Assembly (NCBI RefSeq): GCF_007754155.1
Contig: NZ_CP037423.1
Coordinates: 6,444,567 to 6,508,566 of the forward strand
Direction: 5' to 3'
DNA: 64,000 nucleotides
From: Stieleria neptunia
GTDB taxonomy: Bacteria > Planctomycetota > Planctomycetia > Pirellulales > Pirellulaceae
Shown: positions 53,405 through 61,131 of the stretch, piece by piece
How the letters are laid out: every line of letters begins with the position of its first letter
How positions within the stretch are numbered: position 1 is the first letter of the stretch
Translations under genes and position numbers: made by a program
Notes under the pieces: generated by a model
Databases searched by the model: none
Told to the model about the DNA's origin: nothing
Seen by the model: only the letters and a program-made list of their open reading frames with translations

Positions 53405-54022
53405 TCAATCGCGGACCTTGCGCAACAACCGCATCTCGTTGGGCCCGATGAACATCAACAACATCGCGCCGATCGCGGCGTAGCGATCAAAGACATCTTC
53501 GTGGAATTCGTCTTCGCCCGGCCAAGGATACGAATAGACCAGCGCAAAGTCATCCAAGTCCAAGCCCCACGCTTCATACGCCGATTCACCGGCATGCCCC
53601 AATGACGGCAACGTCGGATCGAAGGCAAGTCCCGCCGCACCGGGCGGCAAAAAATTGCCTTCCAACAAATCAACTTTCGCCGGCCAACTCGCGATCGTCT
53701 TCCGCGCTTGCACAATCAAGTCCACATGGGCCTCGATCGCGTGTGCATTCCACCCCAGCTCATCGGCCAGACAGGCGACGGCGGCAAAACCACAGCCCCA
53801 CTCCAGAAACCGGCTTCCGATCAGGGGTTGCTGTTGGCGAACCCAGTCGAGCGTCTGGTAGACCAATTCGTAGTCCGCGGCGACGAACTGCTCGGCCCGA
53901 TGCTGGTCCCAGCAATCTTGAAACGCCTCGATCCGCGCACGCATCGACGACAGTTTTGCGGCGACCGCAGGCGGAATCGGTCGCGTGTCGATCTGGGACG
54001 GTAGCTCAATCGGGTGCAGCAT
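53405..54022 (-). CDS. Methyltransferase-like protein
   Basis: A 205-residue protein with a class I SAM-methyltransferase core: SRFLEWGCGFAAVACLADELG as the SAM loop (about residues 70-90), NAHAIEAHVDLIVQARKTI next with an acidic residue, and LVYSYPWPGEDEFHEDVF near the motif IV region. The N-terminal 60 residues are helical. The target cannot be read. It stands alone on this strand, with a gap of about 230 bases from the HD-GYP gene stop upstream. The ATG is at MLHPIELPS. Confidence 0.75.
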   Translation of the reverse strand: MLHPIELPSQIDTRPIPPAVAAKLSSMRARIEAFQDCWDQHRAEQFVAADYELVYQTLDWVRQQQPLIGSRFLEWGCGFAAVACLADELGWNAHAIEAHVDLIVQARKTIASWPAKVDLLEGNFLPPGAAGLAFDPTLPSLGHAGESAYEAWGLDLDDFALVYSYPWPGEDEFHEDVFDRYAAIGAMLLMFIGPNEMRLLRKVRD

Positions 54023-54145
54023 CGCGGTACTATAACGCGAGAAGACGCAACGGGGTCCCCGTGCTCACACCGATGGCTGATGAAATCATGGAGGTCGAGA
54101 GACTTGTTCCACCCCGTTGGGGTTGGCGGCCTGATGGTGACCGAT

Positions 54146-54199
54146 GCTTGGGGTGCGCTAACGCGCCCCCAAGCTTTGATGTCGCACGCCGCGGGCGTG
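54146..54199. repeat. Two GC-rich hairpins after the HD-GYP gene
   Basis: The first hairpin pairs GCTTGGGGTGCGC (54146-54158) with GCGCCCCCAAGC (54163-54174). The second pairs CACGCC (54185-54190) with GGCGTG (54194-54199) around GCG. They follow the stop of the leftward Amt-kinase/HD-GYP unit by about 55-110 bases and could end its transcript. No T run follows, and the layout looks like another planctomycete intergenic repeat. Confidence 0.55.
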
Positions 54200-54253
54200 T
54201 GACACCGTTGGCCCGGTTGGCACCCTCGAGTGGTTCCCACGACGCCCAACCGC

Positions 54254-55372
54254 TCAACCGACCGACATCCCGTCCGCACTGATCGGGGCCGCACTGATCC
54301 CGTCCGCACTGATCCCGTCCGCACTGATCGGGGCCGCACTGATCGGCTGCAGCGTGTCGACGTCGCGACTGTCGTCGAATTGTCGGCGAATCGCCATGAA
54401 GGTGGTTTCGATTTCCAGAAAGGCATCGACGACATCGGGATCAAAGTGGCTGCCGCGACCTTGGACGATGATCGATTCAGATCTTTCGTGCGAATAGGCG
54501 TCTTTGTAGACTCGGTTCGTCGTCAACGCGTCGTACACATCCGCCAGCGCCACGATCCGCGCCGACAGCGGAATGGCATCTCCAACCAGGCCTTCGGGGT
54601 AACCGCTACCGTCATATTTTTCGTGGTGCGAAAGCGCGATGTCATACGCCATCTTCAAAAACGATGCTTCGGGGCTCCGTTGAATCGCCCCTTGCAAGGT
54701 CTCGGCGCCGATCCGGGGATGTGCCTTGATGGCCAGGAATTCTTCGTCGGTCAATTTGCCCGGTTTCAACAGCACGGCATCGGGCACGCCGACTTTCCCG
54801 ATGTCGTGCAGGGGGCTGGTTTGATAGATCAGTTGAATGTACTGGGGTGTGATCGTCTCGGCGAACTTGGGGTTGTGTACCAACTGTTCGGCCAGACAAC
54901 GCGAGTAGCATTGAACGCGTTCGATGTGATGTCCGGTTTCCGGGTCACGACTTTCGGCCAGCTTTGCCAGCGAAAAAATCAACGCCTCGCGGGTCTCCAA
55001 TTGCAGCACGCGTTTGCCGACGTTGACGCGGGCGATCAACTCGCTGGGATGAAACGGCTTGCTGACGAAATCATCGGCGCCAGAAACCAGCCCTTCGACG
55101 CGTTGGGCAACCGAATCCATCGTGGTCAACAGAATCAAATAGACGTAGCCGCCGAAATCACCGTTTCGAATCTGGCAACAGAGGTCGATGCCGTTCATTT
55201 CCGGCATCTGCCAATCGCTGATCACCAAACGGGTATTGCCTTCTTTGAGCCGCTCGAGCGCCCCGCGCCCGTCTTCGGCGGTGACGACCTCAAAACCGCC
55301 TTGTCGCAACGTCGACGAGATCATTTGTCGAATGATGGGATCGTCATCGACAATCAAAATGCGGTCATTCAT
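54254..55372 (-). CDS. Response regulator with HD-GYP c-di-GMP phosphodiesterase domain
   Basis: A 372-residue protein. The receiver domain (1-125) has Asp10/Asp11 in ILIVDDDP and phosphoacceptor Asp53 in LVISDWQMPEMNG, with the Lys in FVSKPFHP. The HD-GYP domain (about 130-325) shows the metal ligands in ESRDPETGHHIERVQ, LHDIGKVGVPD, and HHEKYDGSGYPEGL, the GYP signature. All look intact, so it should hydrolyse c-di-GMP. The C-terminus ends in repeats of ISADG/ISAAP. Its ATG overlaps the stop of the Amt-histidine kinase gene by 4 bases, making it the direct output of that kinase (inferred). Confidence 0.93.
   Translation of the reverse strand: MNDRILIVDDDPIIRQMISSTLRQGGFEVVTAEDGRGALERLKEGNTRLVISDWQMPEMNGIDLCCQIRNGDFGGYVYLILLTTMDSVAQRVEGLVSGADDFVSKPFHPSELIARVNVGKRVLQLETREALIFSLAKLAESRDPETGHHIERVQCYSRCLAEQLVHNPKFAETITPQYIQLIYQTSPLHDIGKVGVPDAVLLKPGKLTDEEFLAIKAHPRIGAETLQGAIQRSPEASFLKMAYDIALSHHEKYDGSGYPEGLVGDAIPLSARIVALADVYDALTTNRVYKDAYSHERSESIIVQGRGSHFDPDVVDAFLEIETTFMAIRRQFDDSRDVDTLQPISAAPISADGISADGISAAPISADGMSVG
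54268..54345. repeat. 15-base tandem repeat at the 3' end of the HD-GYP gene
   Basis: About five units alternating CCCGTCCGCACTGAT and CGGGGCCGCACTGAT encode the repeated ISADG/ISAAP C-terminal tail. Units are multiples of three bases, so copy changes keep the frame. It resembles the 15-base repeat in the RDD gene in unit length and position. Confidence 0.8.
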
Positions 55373-58300
55373 GGTTCAACCTCGGCCAGTTTTTGATCAA
55401 TCCAATCGAGACAGCGCTCGATTTCCGATTCCAGTTGTTTCAATGTTTGTGGCAAATCTTTCTGGTCACCGTTTCGGACGGCGGTTTCGATCGCTCCGGC
55501 AAGCGTGGCAATTGGGACCGCCGACATCGTGGCCGCAACGCCCTTGAGTCGATGGGAACTGGCGCCGGCCCGTTGCAGATCTCCGTCACCAATGGCGTCA
55601 CTCAACCCGCCAAATTGTTCCGGCAATTGCCGTTTGAACATGCGAATCACTTCGTAGGATGTCGCTTCGCTGTCGCCGCAACGCTGAACGACTTCGTGCC
55701 AATTCAATGCCGCTTCCGACGCAAGATGGCTGAACGGGCCGACCGGCGCGTTGGACCGGGTGTCGAGGACCGCGTTGTTGTCGATCGGTTCGGCTTCGAA
55801 CACATCGCGGAGGGTGCGCGCGAACACCGTTTTCGAAATCGGCTTGGCGAGGTGGGCGTTCATTCCGGCGCGAAAACAACGTTCGACCTGTCCCGCCAAC
55901 GCTTGGGCGGTGACCGCGATGATCCGCAGCGGACGATCCGGCGGCAAATCGAGTTCACCGGCCTGATGCAATCGCCGCAGCTCGCGGGTCGCATCAAAGC
56001 CATCCATCACCGGCATCTCGCAATCCATCAGGATCACGTCATAGCTGGCGTCTTTCGCCATCGTGATGGCCGCCGCGGCCGATGCGACGGTGTCGGCTCG
56101 AAAATCAAGTCGCTCCAACAGTTCCGATGCCACGGTGGTGTTGATTTCATTGTCGTCGACGACCAGCACCCGACGTCCCTTGCCGATGGATTCGTCGCCC
56201 GCGTCCCGGCGATTGCGATTGGGTTGCCCCAACTTCGGCAAATCACTCAGCGACGTCTCGATCGCTTCCAACAACGCAGACGGCCGGACGGGCTGGCTGA
56301 GCAGCACTTCGGCGGGGTGCTCGCGGTCCGATTCACCGATCAGGACGCGTCGTTTGATCGCCTCCAAACCATCCGGCCACGTCTCATCGGCCGGCCAACC
56401 GATCAAACTCGTTTCGACCATTAACAGGTCGATGTTGTCGTTGGATCCGTGGACCGCCCGGAGCGTTTGCCGGGCCGAGGGGACGGAACTGGCCACCAGA
56501 CAGTTCGCGCCCCAACGTTCCAGATAGTCCTGAATGACATCGGTTTCCCCGTTGGCCGGTGCGATCAACAGCACCGACTTTCCTGCGATTCGCGAATGAC
56601 TTCGCTGCGCCAGGATATTGGTTTTGGGCACGTCTTCGATCGTCGCATCCGGTTCCATCGCGGGGATCACACAGCAGAACGTGGAACCGACATCGAGTTC
56701 GCTGTGGACCCGAATCCGACCGCCCATCGCGACCACCAACTGCTGGCAGATGTTCAGTCCCAATCCGCTGCCGCCGAAACGCCGCGTGGTTGACGCGTCG
56801 GCTTGCGCGAACGCTTCGAAGATCTTCGATTGTCGCTCCAGCGGGATGCCGATGCCGGTGTCGCTGACCTCGATCTGCAACCATTGATCACCGCCCGACG
56901 CGGCGGCATCGGGTGTCGATTCGGATCGGTCCAGCCGCACCCGCAAATTGACTCCGCCGACCAGCGTAAATTTGATCGCGTTGCTGATCAGATTGATCAG
57001 GATTTGTTGCAGCCGCACCGGATCGCCGAGCAGGATTTCGGGAACGCCGTGTTCGAAATGCGCTGACAGATGCAGCCCCTTGGACTTGGCTCGGTGGTAC
57101 AGCATTTCGACGGTTTCGTCCACCAGATCGACCAGTGAAAACGGAACCGATTCCAGTTCCAATCGGCCGGCTTCGATCTTGGAAAGGTCCAGAATGTCGT
57201 TGATGATCGCCAACAACGTGGTGGACGACCGTCTGGCGATTTGCAAGTACTTGGCTTGTTGTCGCGAAAGTTCACCCTCGTCCATCAATTCCAACATCGA
57301 GACGATGCCGTTGAGCGGGGTTCGCATTTCGTGACTCATCCCCGCCAGAAACTCACTCTTGGCGTTGTTGGCCGCCTCGGCCTGTTCTTTTTGCAAACGC
57401 AGTTGCTCGGACGACAACCGCTGGGTGATGTCAACAACGGTGCCTTCGAAATACCGGACACTTCCCTCTTCGTCTCGAACCGCACGGGCGTTTTCGCTGA
57501 TCCAGATCTCCGATCCGTCGCGGCGTCGCAATCGGGCTCGGAAATCGCTGACGCGATCGTGCAGCGCGATTTCACGCAGAAACTGATCGCGTGTTTCGCC
57601 GTCGGCGTAGACCTCGGCGGCAACATTTCGAACCGACGCGTAAAGCTGTTCGGCGGATTCGTAGCCGCACAGTTTTGCCAACGCCGGGTTGGCGCTGCGA
57701 AACGATCCGTCGGGATACGTCTGGTAGATCCCCTCGACGGCGCCGTTGAAGATACTTTCGTATTGTTGCTGGGCCTCTCGCCGGCCGGCGAACTCCTGGT
57801 CCACCTCCGCAATCACTCGATTGTATGCCGCGGCGATTTGGCCGATTTCCGTAAACGGTTCGATCTTGACGCGGTGACTGAATTCGCGGCCCTTTCGGTG
57901 CCGAGACATCTGTGTCAACAGATCTTGCAGTTCAGAATTGGCTTGATGCTCCGCGATGTTCAACCCGATGTATTCATGTCGCCGCGGCACCCGCAGCGGA
58001 TACACCGCGTTGATGGCATACAAGACGACAAAGCTCAATCCGAACGCCCATGCGAACGCGGCGGCGCAGCCGTACGATTGCACCGCCAGCTGGCCCGCCC
58101 AATCGTTTCCGTTGCCCCACGCCGCCGGATCGGTCAACAACGCGATCGCCAACGTGCCCCAGACACCGGCGAATCCATGTGCCGGGATGGCGCCGATCAC
58201 GTCGTCGATCGCCAGCCGATGCAGCATCCACGTGGATGCCAGACAAATCACTGCGGCGATGCTGCCAACGATCAGCGAGGTAAAGGGGCTCAACAGATGA

Positions 58301-59133
58301 CACCCCGCGGTGACCGCGACCAGCCCGGCGATCACGCCGTTGCCAACCATCGCAACGTCCGGACGGCCCAATCGAAACATCACGATCGCCAAGGACGTGA
58401 TGCCACCCGCCGCAGCCGAAATCATGGTGTTGACCAAAATCTTCGGAACCTCGTCGGTCAGCCCCAATCCGCTGCCGCCGTTAAAGCCCAGCCAGCCGAA
58501 CCAAAGCACCACGATGCCGATCACGACCATCGGCAAATTGCTCGACTGGATCGCTCGGGGATGCGTGCCGAACCGCCCCAACCGGGGACCGACGATCAGA
58601 ACCGCCGCCAACGAAACCCAGGCCCCCACCGAATGCACCACGGTGGATCCGGCAAAATCGATGAACCCCAGCGACGCAAGCCACCCCGAACCGCTGCCCG
58701 CAACGATCCCGCCCCAGGCCCAGTGACCAAAGACCGGATACACGATCGCGCTGACAAAAACGCTGATGATCACGTAGCTGCGAAAACGAATCCGCTCTGC
58801 CACCGCACCGCTGATGATCGTCGTCGCCGTCCCGCAAAAGACGACTTGAAACAGAAAGAATGCCAACAAGCCCGACCCGACGTCGGCGCCCAACAAGAAA
58901 TGCGAGGAACCCAACCAGCCCGTCAGCGACGCGCCATACATCAATCCGAAACCGACGACCCAATACGCAATCGCCGAGACACAAATGTCGATTAAGTTCT
59001 TGATCGCGACATTGATGCTGTTCTTGGCCCGCGACATTCCGCTTTCAAGCAAGCAGAAACCGGCCTGCATCAACAACACTTGGCCGGTGCAGAGCAGGAC
59101 CCACAACAAATCAATGGATGTCAGATCGTTCAT
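55369..59133 (-). CDS. Ammonium transporter fused to hybrid histidine kinase (Amt-PAS-HK-REC-REC-Hpt)
   Basis: A 1254-residue membrane sensor. Residues 1-385 form an Amt/MEP ammonium channel with the key residues Asp159 (FIDFAGSTVVH), His167 and His319 (DDVIGAIPAHGFAG), equivalent to E. coli AmtB Asp160 and the twin histidines. A linker reading EIGQIAAAYNRVIAEVD (about 429-445) precedes a PAS domain at about 460-575. HisKA has phospho-His601 (GMSHEMRTPLNG). An HATPase follows (about 700-830; DTGIGIP, GGSGLGL). A degenerate receiver (853-964) lacks the acidic pocket, and a true receiver has Asp1037 (VILMDCEMPVMDG). Hpt closes it with His1194 (SSHRLKG). Such Amt-kinase fusions are known from planctomycetes (the anammox Kuenenia Amt5). 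The position aligning with AmtB Phe215 is Leu here. It overlaps the HD-GYP gene by 4 bases. Confidence 0.94.
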   Translation of the reverse strand: MNDLTSIDLLWVLLCTGQVLLMQAGFCLLESGMSRAKNSINVAIKNLIDICVSAIAYWVVGFGLMYGASLTGWLGSSHFLLGADVGSGLLAFFLFQVVFCGTATTIISGAVAERIRFRSYVIISVFVSAIVYPVFGHWAWGGIVAGSGSGWLASLGFIDFAGSTVVHSVGAWVSLAAVLIVGPRLGRFGTHPRAIQSSNLPMVVIGIVVLWFGWLGFNGGSGLGLTDEVPKILVNTMISAAAGGITSLAIVMFRLGRPDVAMVGNGVIAGLVAVTAGCHLLSPFTSLIVGSIAAVICLASTWMLHRLAIDDVIGAIPAHGFAGVWGTLAIALLTDPAAWGNGNDWAGQLAVQSYGCAAAFAWAFGLSFVVLYAINAVYPLRVPRRHEYIGLNIAEHQANSELQDLLTQMSRHRKGREFSHRVKIEPFTEIGQIAAAYNRVIAEVDQEFAGRREAQQQYESIFNGAVEGIYQTYPDGSFRSANPALAKLCGYESAEQLYASVRNVAAEVYADGETRDQFLREIALHDRVSDFRARLRRRDGSEIWISENARAVRDEEGSVRYFEGTVVDITQRLSSEQLRLQKEQAEAANNAKSEFLAGMSHEMRTPLNGIVSMLELMDEGELSRQQAKYLQIARRSSTTLLAIINDILDLSKIEAGRLELESVPFSLVDLVDETVEMLYHRAKSKGLHLSAHFEHGVPEILLGDPVRLQQILINLISNAIKFTLVGGVNLRVRLDRSESTPDAAASGGDQWLQIEVSDTGIGIPLERQSKIFEAFAQADASTTRRFGGSGLGLNICQQLVVAMGGRIRVHSELDVGSTFCCVIPAMEPDATIEDVPKTNILAQRSHSRIAGKSVLLIAPANGETDVIQDYLERWGANCLVASSVPSARQTLRAVHGSNDNIDLLMVETSLIGWPADETWPDGLEAIKRRVLIGESDREHPAEVLLSQPVRPSALLEAIETSLSDLPKLGQPNRNRRDAGDESIGKGRRVLVVDDNEINTTVASELLERLDFRADTVASAAAAITMAKDASYDVILMDCEMPVMDGFDATRELRRLHQAGELDLPPDRPLRIIAVTAQALAGQVERCFRAGMNAHLAKPISKTVFARTLRDVFEAEPIDNNAVLDTRSNAPVGPFSHLASEAALNWHEVVQRCGDSEATSYEVIRMFKRQLPEQFGGLSDAIGDGDLQRAGASSHRLKGVAATMSAVPIATLAGAIETAVRNGDQKDLPQTLKQLESEIERCLDWIDQKLAEVEP

Positions 59134-59798
59134 TCCTCGTGCAGATCCCTTTGTTCAAAACCGTTGCCCCTGTTGGTCCCGACGGATCTCTTCCGTCGGT
59201 CGCCGTCAAGTCCACCATGCAATGATCACTTGAGGCGTCACGCTATCGTTAAGCGGTAAGACGGTCACGGAATGAAAATCCCAGCCGATTGCGGTCTTCC
59301 ACCTGACAAATAAAACCGAACGGGCTGAGCCTGCCGATTGGTCGGATCGTTCACCGTGAAGGAAAACCCGCATGAAAAATCGCAGCCGCTTGCCGCCACA
59401 CGCGTGTTTCGGCGACTCTTGGACTTGGGCGAAGTAACAGGGGATGCAGCAACCGTTGGTGTCTAGCCTTCAGGGACCGTCCTGCTTGGGGCTAGCGCGA
59501 AACGTGACAAATCTGAATGATCTGACCGATTGGGTGAGAGGTGGTTGGCGGAGGGGTGTACGACGTCCTTTCTAGGTCGTCGCGCAGAGCCCCACGGGCG
59601 ACGGCCCGGAAGGGCCATCGTACATCAGAAAAGCGATCGCCTTAAGCTGGACGGTCTCTTCAGGCGATTCCCGTTCGCTGCGACGCAGCGACAGTAGGCG
59701 GCTAAAGCGTGTACACCAACACGTATGCCCGTGCCATTGGTCGCTGCCGCCTTTTCCGCTCAACAAACACAACGCCGCAGTTGAATCCAGACAAAGCT
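59134..59798. other. Intergenic region with composite inverted repeat
   Basis: No convincing gene. From 59556 to 59624 lies a composite inverted repeat: TGTACGA faces TCGTACA at its ends, with GACGTCC/GGTCGTC-type arms and GGCCCGGAAGGGCC (59603-59616) inside. The short minus-strand frame across it is spurious. The remainder, including the upstream side of the Amt-kinase gene (59134-59300), shows no feature I can name beyond being its likely promoter region. Confidence 0.5.
59556..59624. repeat. Composite inverted repeat (TGTACGA...TCGTACA)
   Basis: The terminal inverted pair TGTACGA/TCGTACA encloses two smaller stems, one around CGACGTCC...GGTCGTCG and one exact (GGCCC-GGAA-GGGCC). It is about 69 bases, lies between the Amt-kinase and molybdopterin-protein genes, and has the look of a non-autonomous repeat. 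Confidence 0.65.
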
Positions 59799-60842
59799 CT
59801 AGAACAACGTCACGGATTGCGATCGCAACCAAGCCCGCTGCTGCGGTGTCAGCGCGTCGAAGGACGTTGTGGTGATCTTGGTCGTCGCGTCGATCAAGGC
59901 AGCCTGCGAAAGCCCGCCGTCGGCATTCACCACGCCGAAGCTGACGCCGAACAGTGATGCATCGCGCAGGTCGGCGCCGCGGAGGTCGGCGGCTGAAAAA
60001 TCGGCGCCTTCCAAATCCGCCCCGCGAAGGTTCGCATCACGCAGATCGGCGGATTGCAAATGCGCGTTGGAAAGATTGGCGCCACGAAAATCCGCGCGAC
60101 GCAGGTTCGTTTCCCGCAGATCCGCGTTGCGCAACAGCGAGTTGGATGCATGGAGCTTTTCCAGATCCAGACCGCGCGCTTCCAAACTCAACAGATCACG
60201 GCCGCTGAAATCACGTTGGCGAATCAGCCGAGCGGCGTCTTGCTTTCCCAGACTCGCGGCGATGTACCGCTGCTCTTTCCAAGGATCGGCCCCGTTGTGG
60301 TAACCGGCTTCGGATTCCCAATAACCGAGTCGATCGTCGGACAGAAACTCGATGCGTTGCAGCCACTTGACGCTCTTGTAAAAGTACTTGCCCGGCACGA
60401 CCATCCGTACCGGTCCGCCGTGTTCGCTCGACAAGGATTCGCCGTCGGCTTTCAACGCGATCAAGGGATCCAGGGTCAACAGTTCCTGCAGCGGCAGCGA
60501 CGTGCTATGCGAGCGTTCGCTTCGAGCGACAAACGAAACAAATCGGGCCTGCGGATTCCAAAGCGGCTGACCGTTTGGCGCGGCGACAAGTTCCGCAAAC
60601 CGAACGCCTTCAAACTCCATCTGCAACTTGGACCACCGCGTCACGCAATGCACATCGATCCGTCGTGTCGTTTGAGGCATCGTCGCCAGTTGGTGCAAAT
60701 CCACACGACGCTCGGTCCACACCTGGCCGCCAACCGTGATCGTCCACGGAAGATCGCTGTGGCGGGGCGCCCGTTCGCCGACGACGGGCCAACGATCGCG
60801 GCCGACCAATTGCTGATGGGGAGGGAGCGGTTTGGGGTTCAT
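59799..60842 (-). CDS. Molybdopterin-binding oxidoreductase domain fused to pentapeptide repeats
   Basis: A 347-residue protein. Residues about 28-205 match the sulfite-oxidase-type molybdopterin domain (Oxidored_molyb): LPWTITVGGQVWTER, the molybdenum-ligand Cys66 in RRIDVHCVTRWSK, HGGPVRMVVPGKYFYKSVKWL and the closing RLGYWESEAGYHNGADPWKE. Residues about 215-315 are pentapeptide repeats of A(D/N)LRx type (NADLRETNLRRADFRGANLS), which fold into a beta-helix. No Tat or Sec signal is visible, so it may stay in the cytoplasm, unlike most relatives. The start chosen is just after a long tandem repeat. I know of no established function for this fusion. Confidence 0.85.
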   Translation of the reverse strand: MNPKPLPPHQQLVGRDRWPVVGERAPRHSDLPWTITVGGQVWTERRVDLHQLATMPQTTRRIDVHCVTRWSKLQMEFEGVRFAELVAAPNGQPLWNPQARFVSFVARSERSHSTSLPLQELLTLDPLIALKADGESLSSEHGGPVRMVVPGKYFYKSVKWLQRIEFLSDDRLGYWESEAGYHNGADPWKEQRYIAASLGKQDAARLIRQRDFSGRDLLSLEARGLDLEKLHASNSLLRNADLRETNLRRADFRGANLSNAHLQSADLRDANLRGADLEGADFSAADLRGADLRDASLFGVSFGVVNADGGLSQAALIDATTKITTTSFDALTPQQRAWLRSQSVTLF

Positions 60843-60858
60843 GCGTGGGGGGGAGATT

Positions 60859-60994
60859 AGGAGACAAGGAGACAAGGAGACAAGGAGACAAGGAGACAAG
60901 GAGACAAGGAGACAAGGAGACAAGGAGACAAGGAGACACGGAGACACGGAGACACGGAGACACGGAGACACGGAGACACGGAGACACGGAGATG
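60859..60994. repeat. 8-base tandem repeat (AGGAGACA then CGGAGACA)
   Basis: Ten units of AGGAGACA (60859-60938) are followed by six of CGGAGACA (60939-60986) and a variant unit, all in exact 8-base register. It lies directly upstream of the molybdopterin-protein start. The plus strand is purine-rich, so the transcribed leader would be pyrimidine-rich (CTCCTTGT). The array is likely unstable in length. Confidence 0.92.
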
Positions 60995-61131
60995 AGGAGA
61001 GCTCGCTAGAGGTAGTGTGTCAACGCTATGTTTGACAGTAGTGGAACGGGTACAGCGTTTCGGCGGGGCGAGATGCATTGCCGAATGTCTTGGCGAGACA
61101 CCCACACGCGCCGTACAACAGCGACTTAAAG

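Noticed and set aside
57241..58995. Plus-strand open frame of 584 codons inside the Amt-kinase gene
   Set aside because: It lies fully antisense to conserved channel and kinase domains and its product is low-complexity (Arg/Gln/His-rich).
59572..59832. Minus-strand frame of 86 codons
   Set aside because: It overlaps the composite inverted repeat and the end of the molybdopterin gene, with no plausible start signal.
60859..60994. Extension of the molybdopterin protein N-terminus through the tandem repeat
   Set aside because: The extension would read SPCLLVSL repeats, a direct product of the 8-base array. The ATG after the array begins normal sequence.
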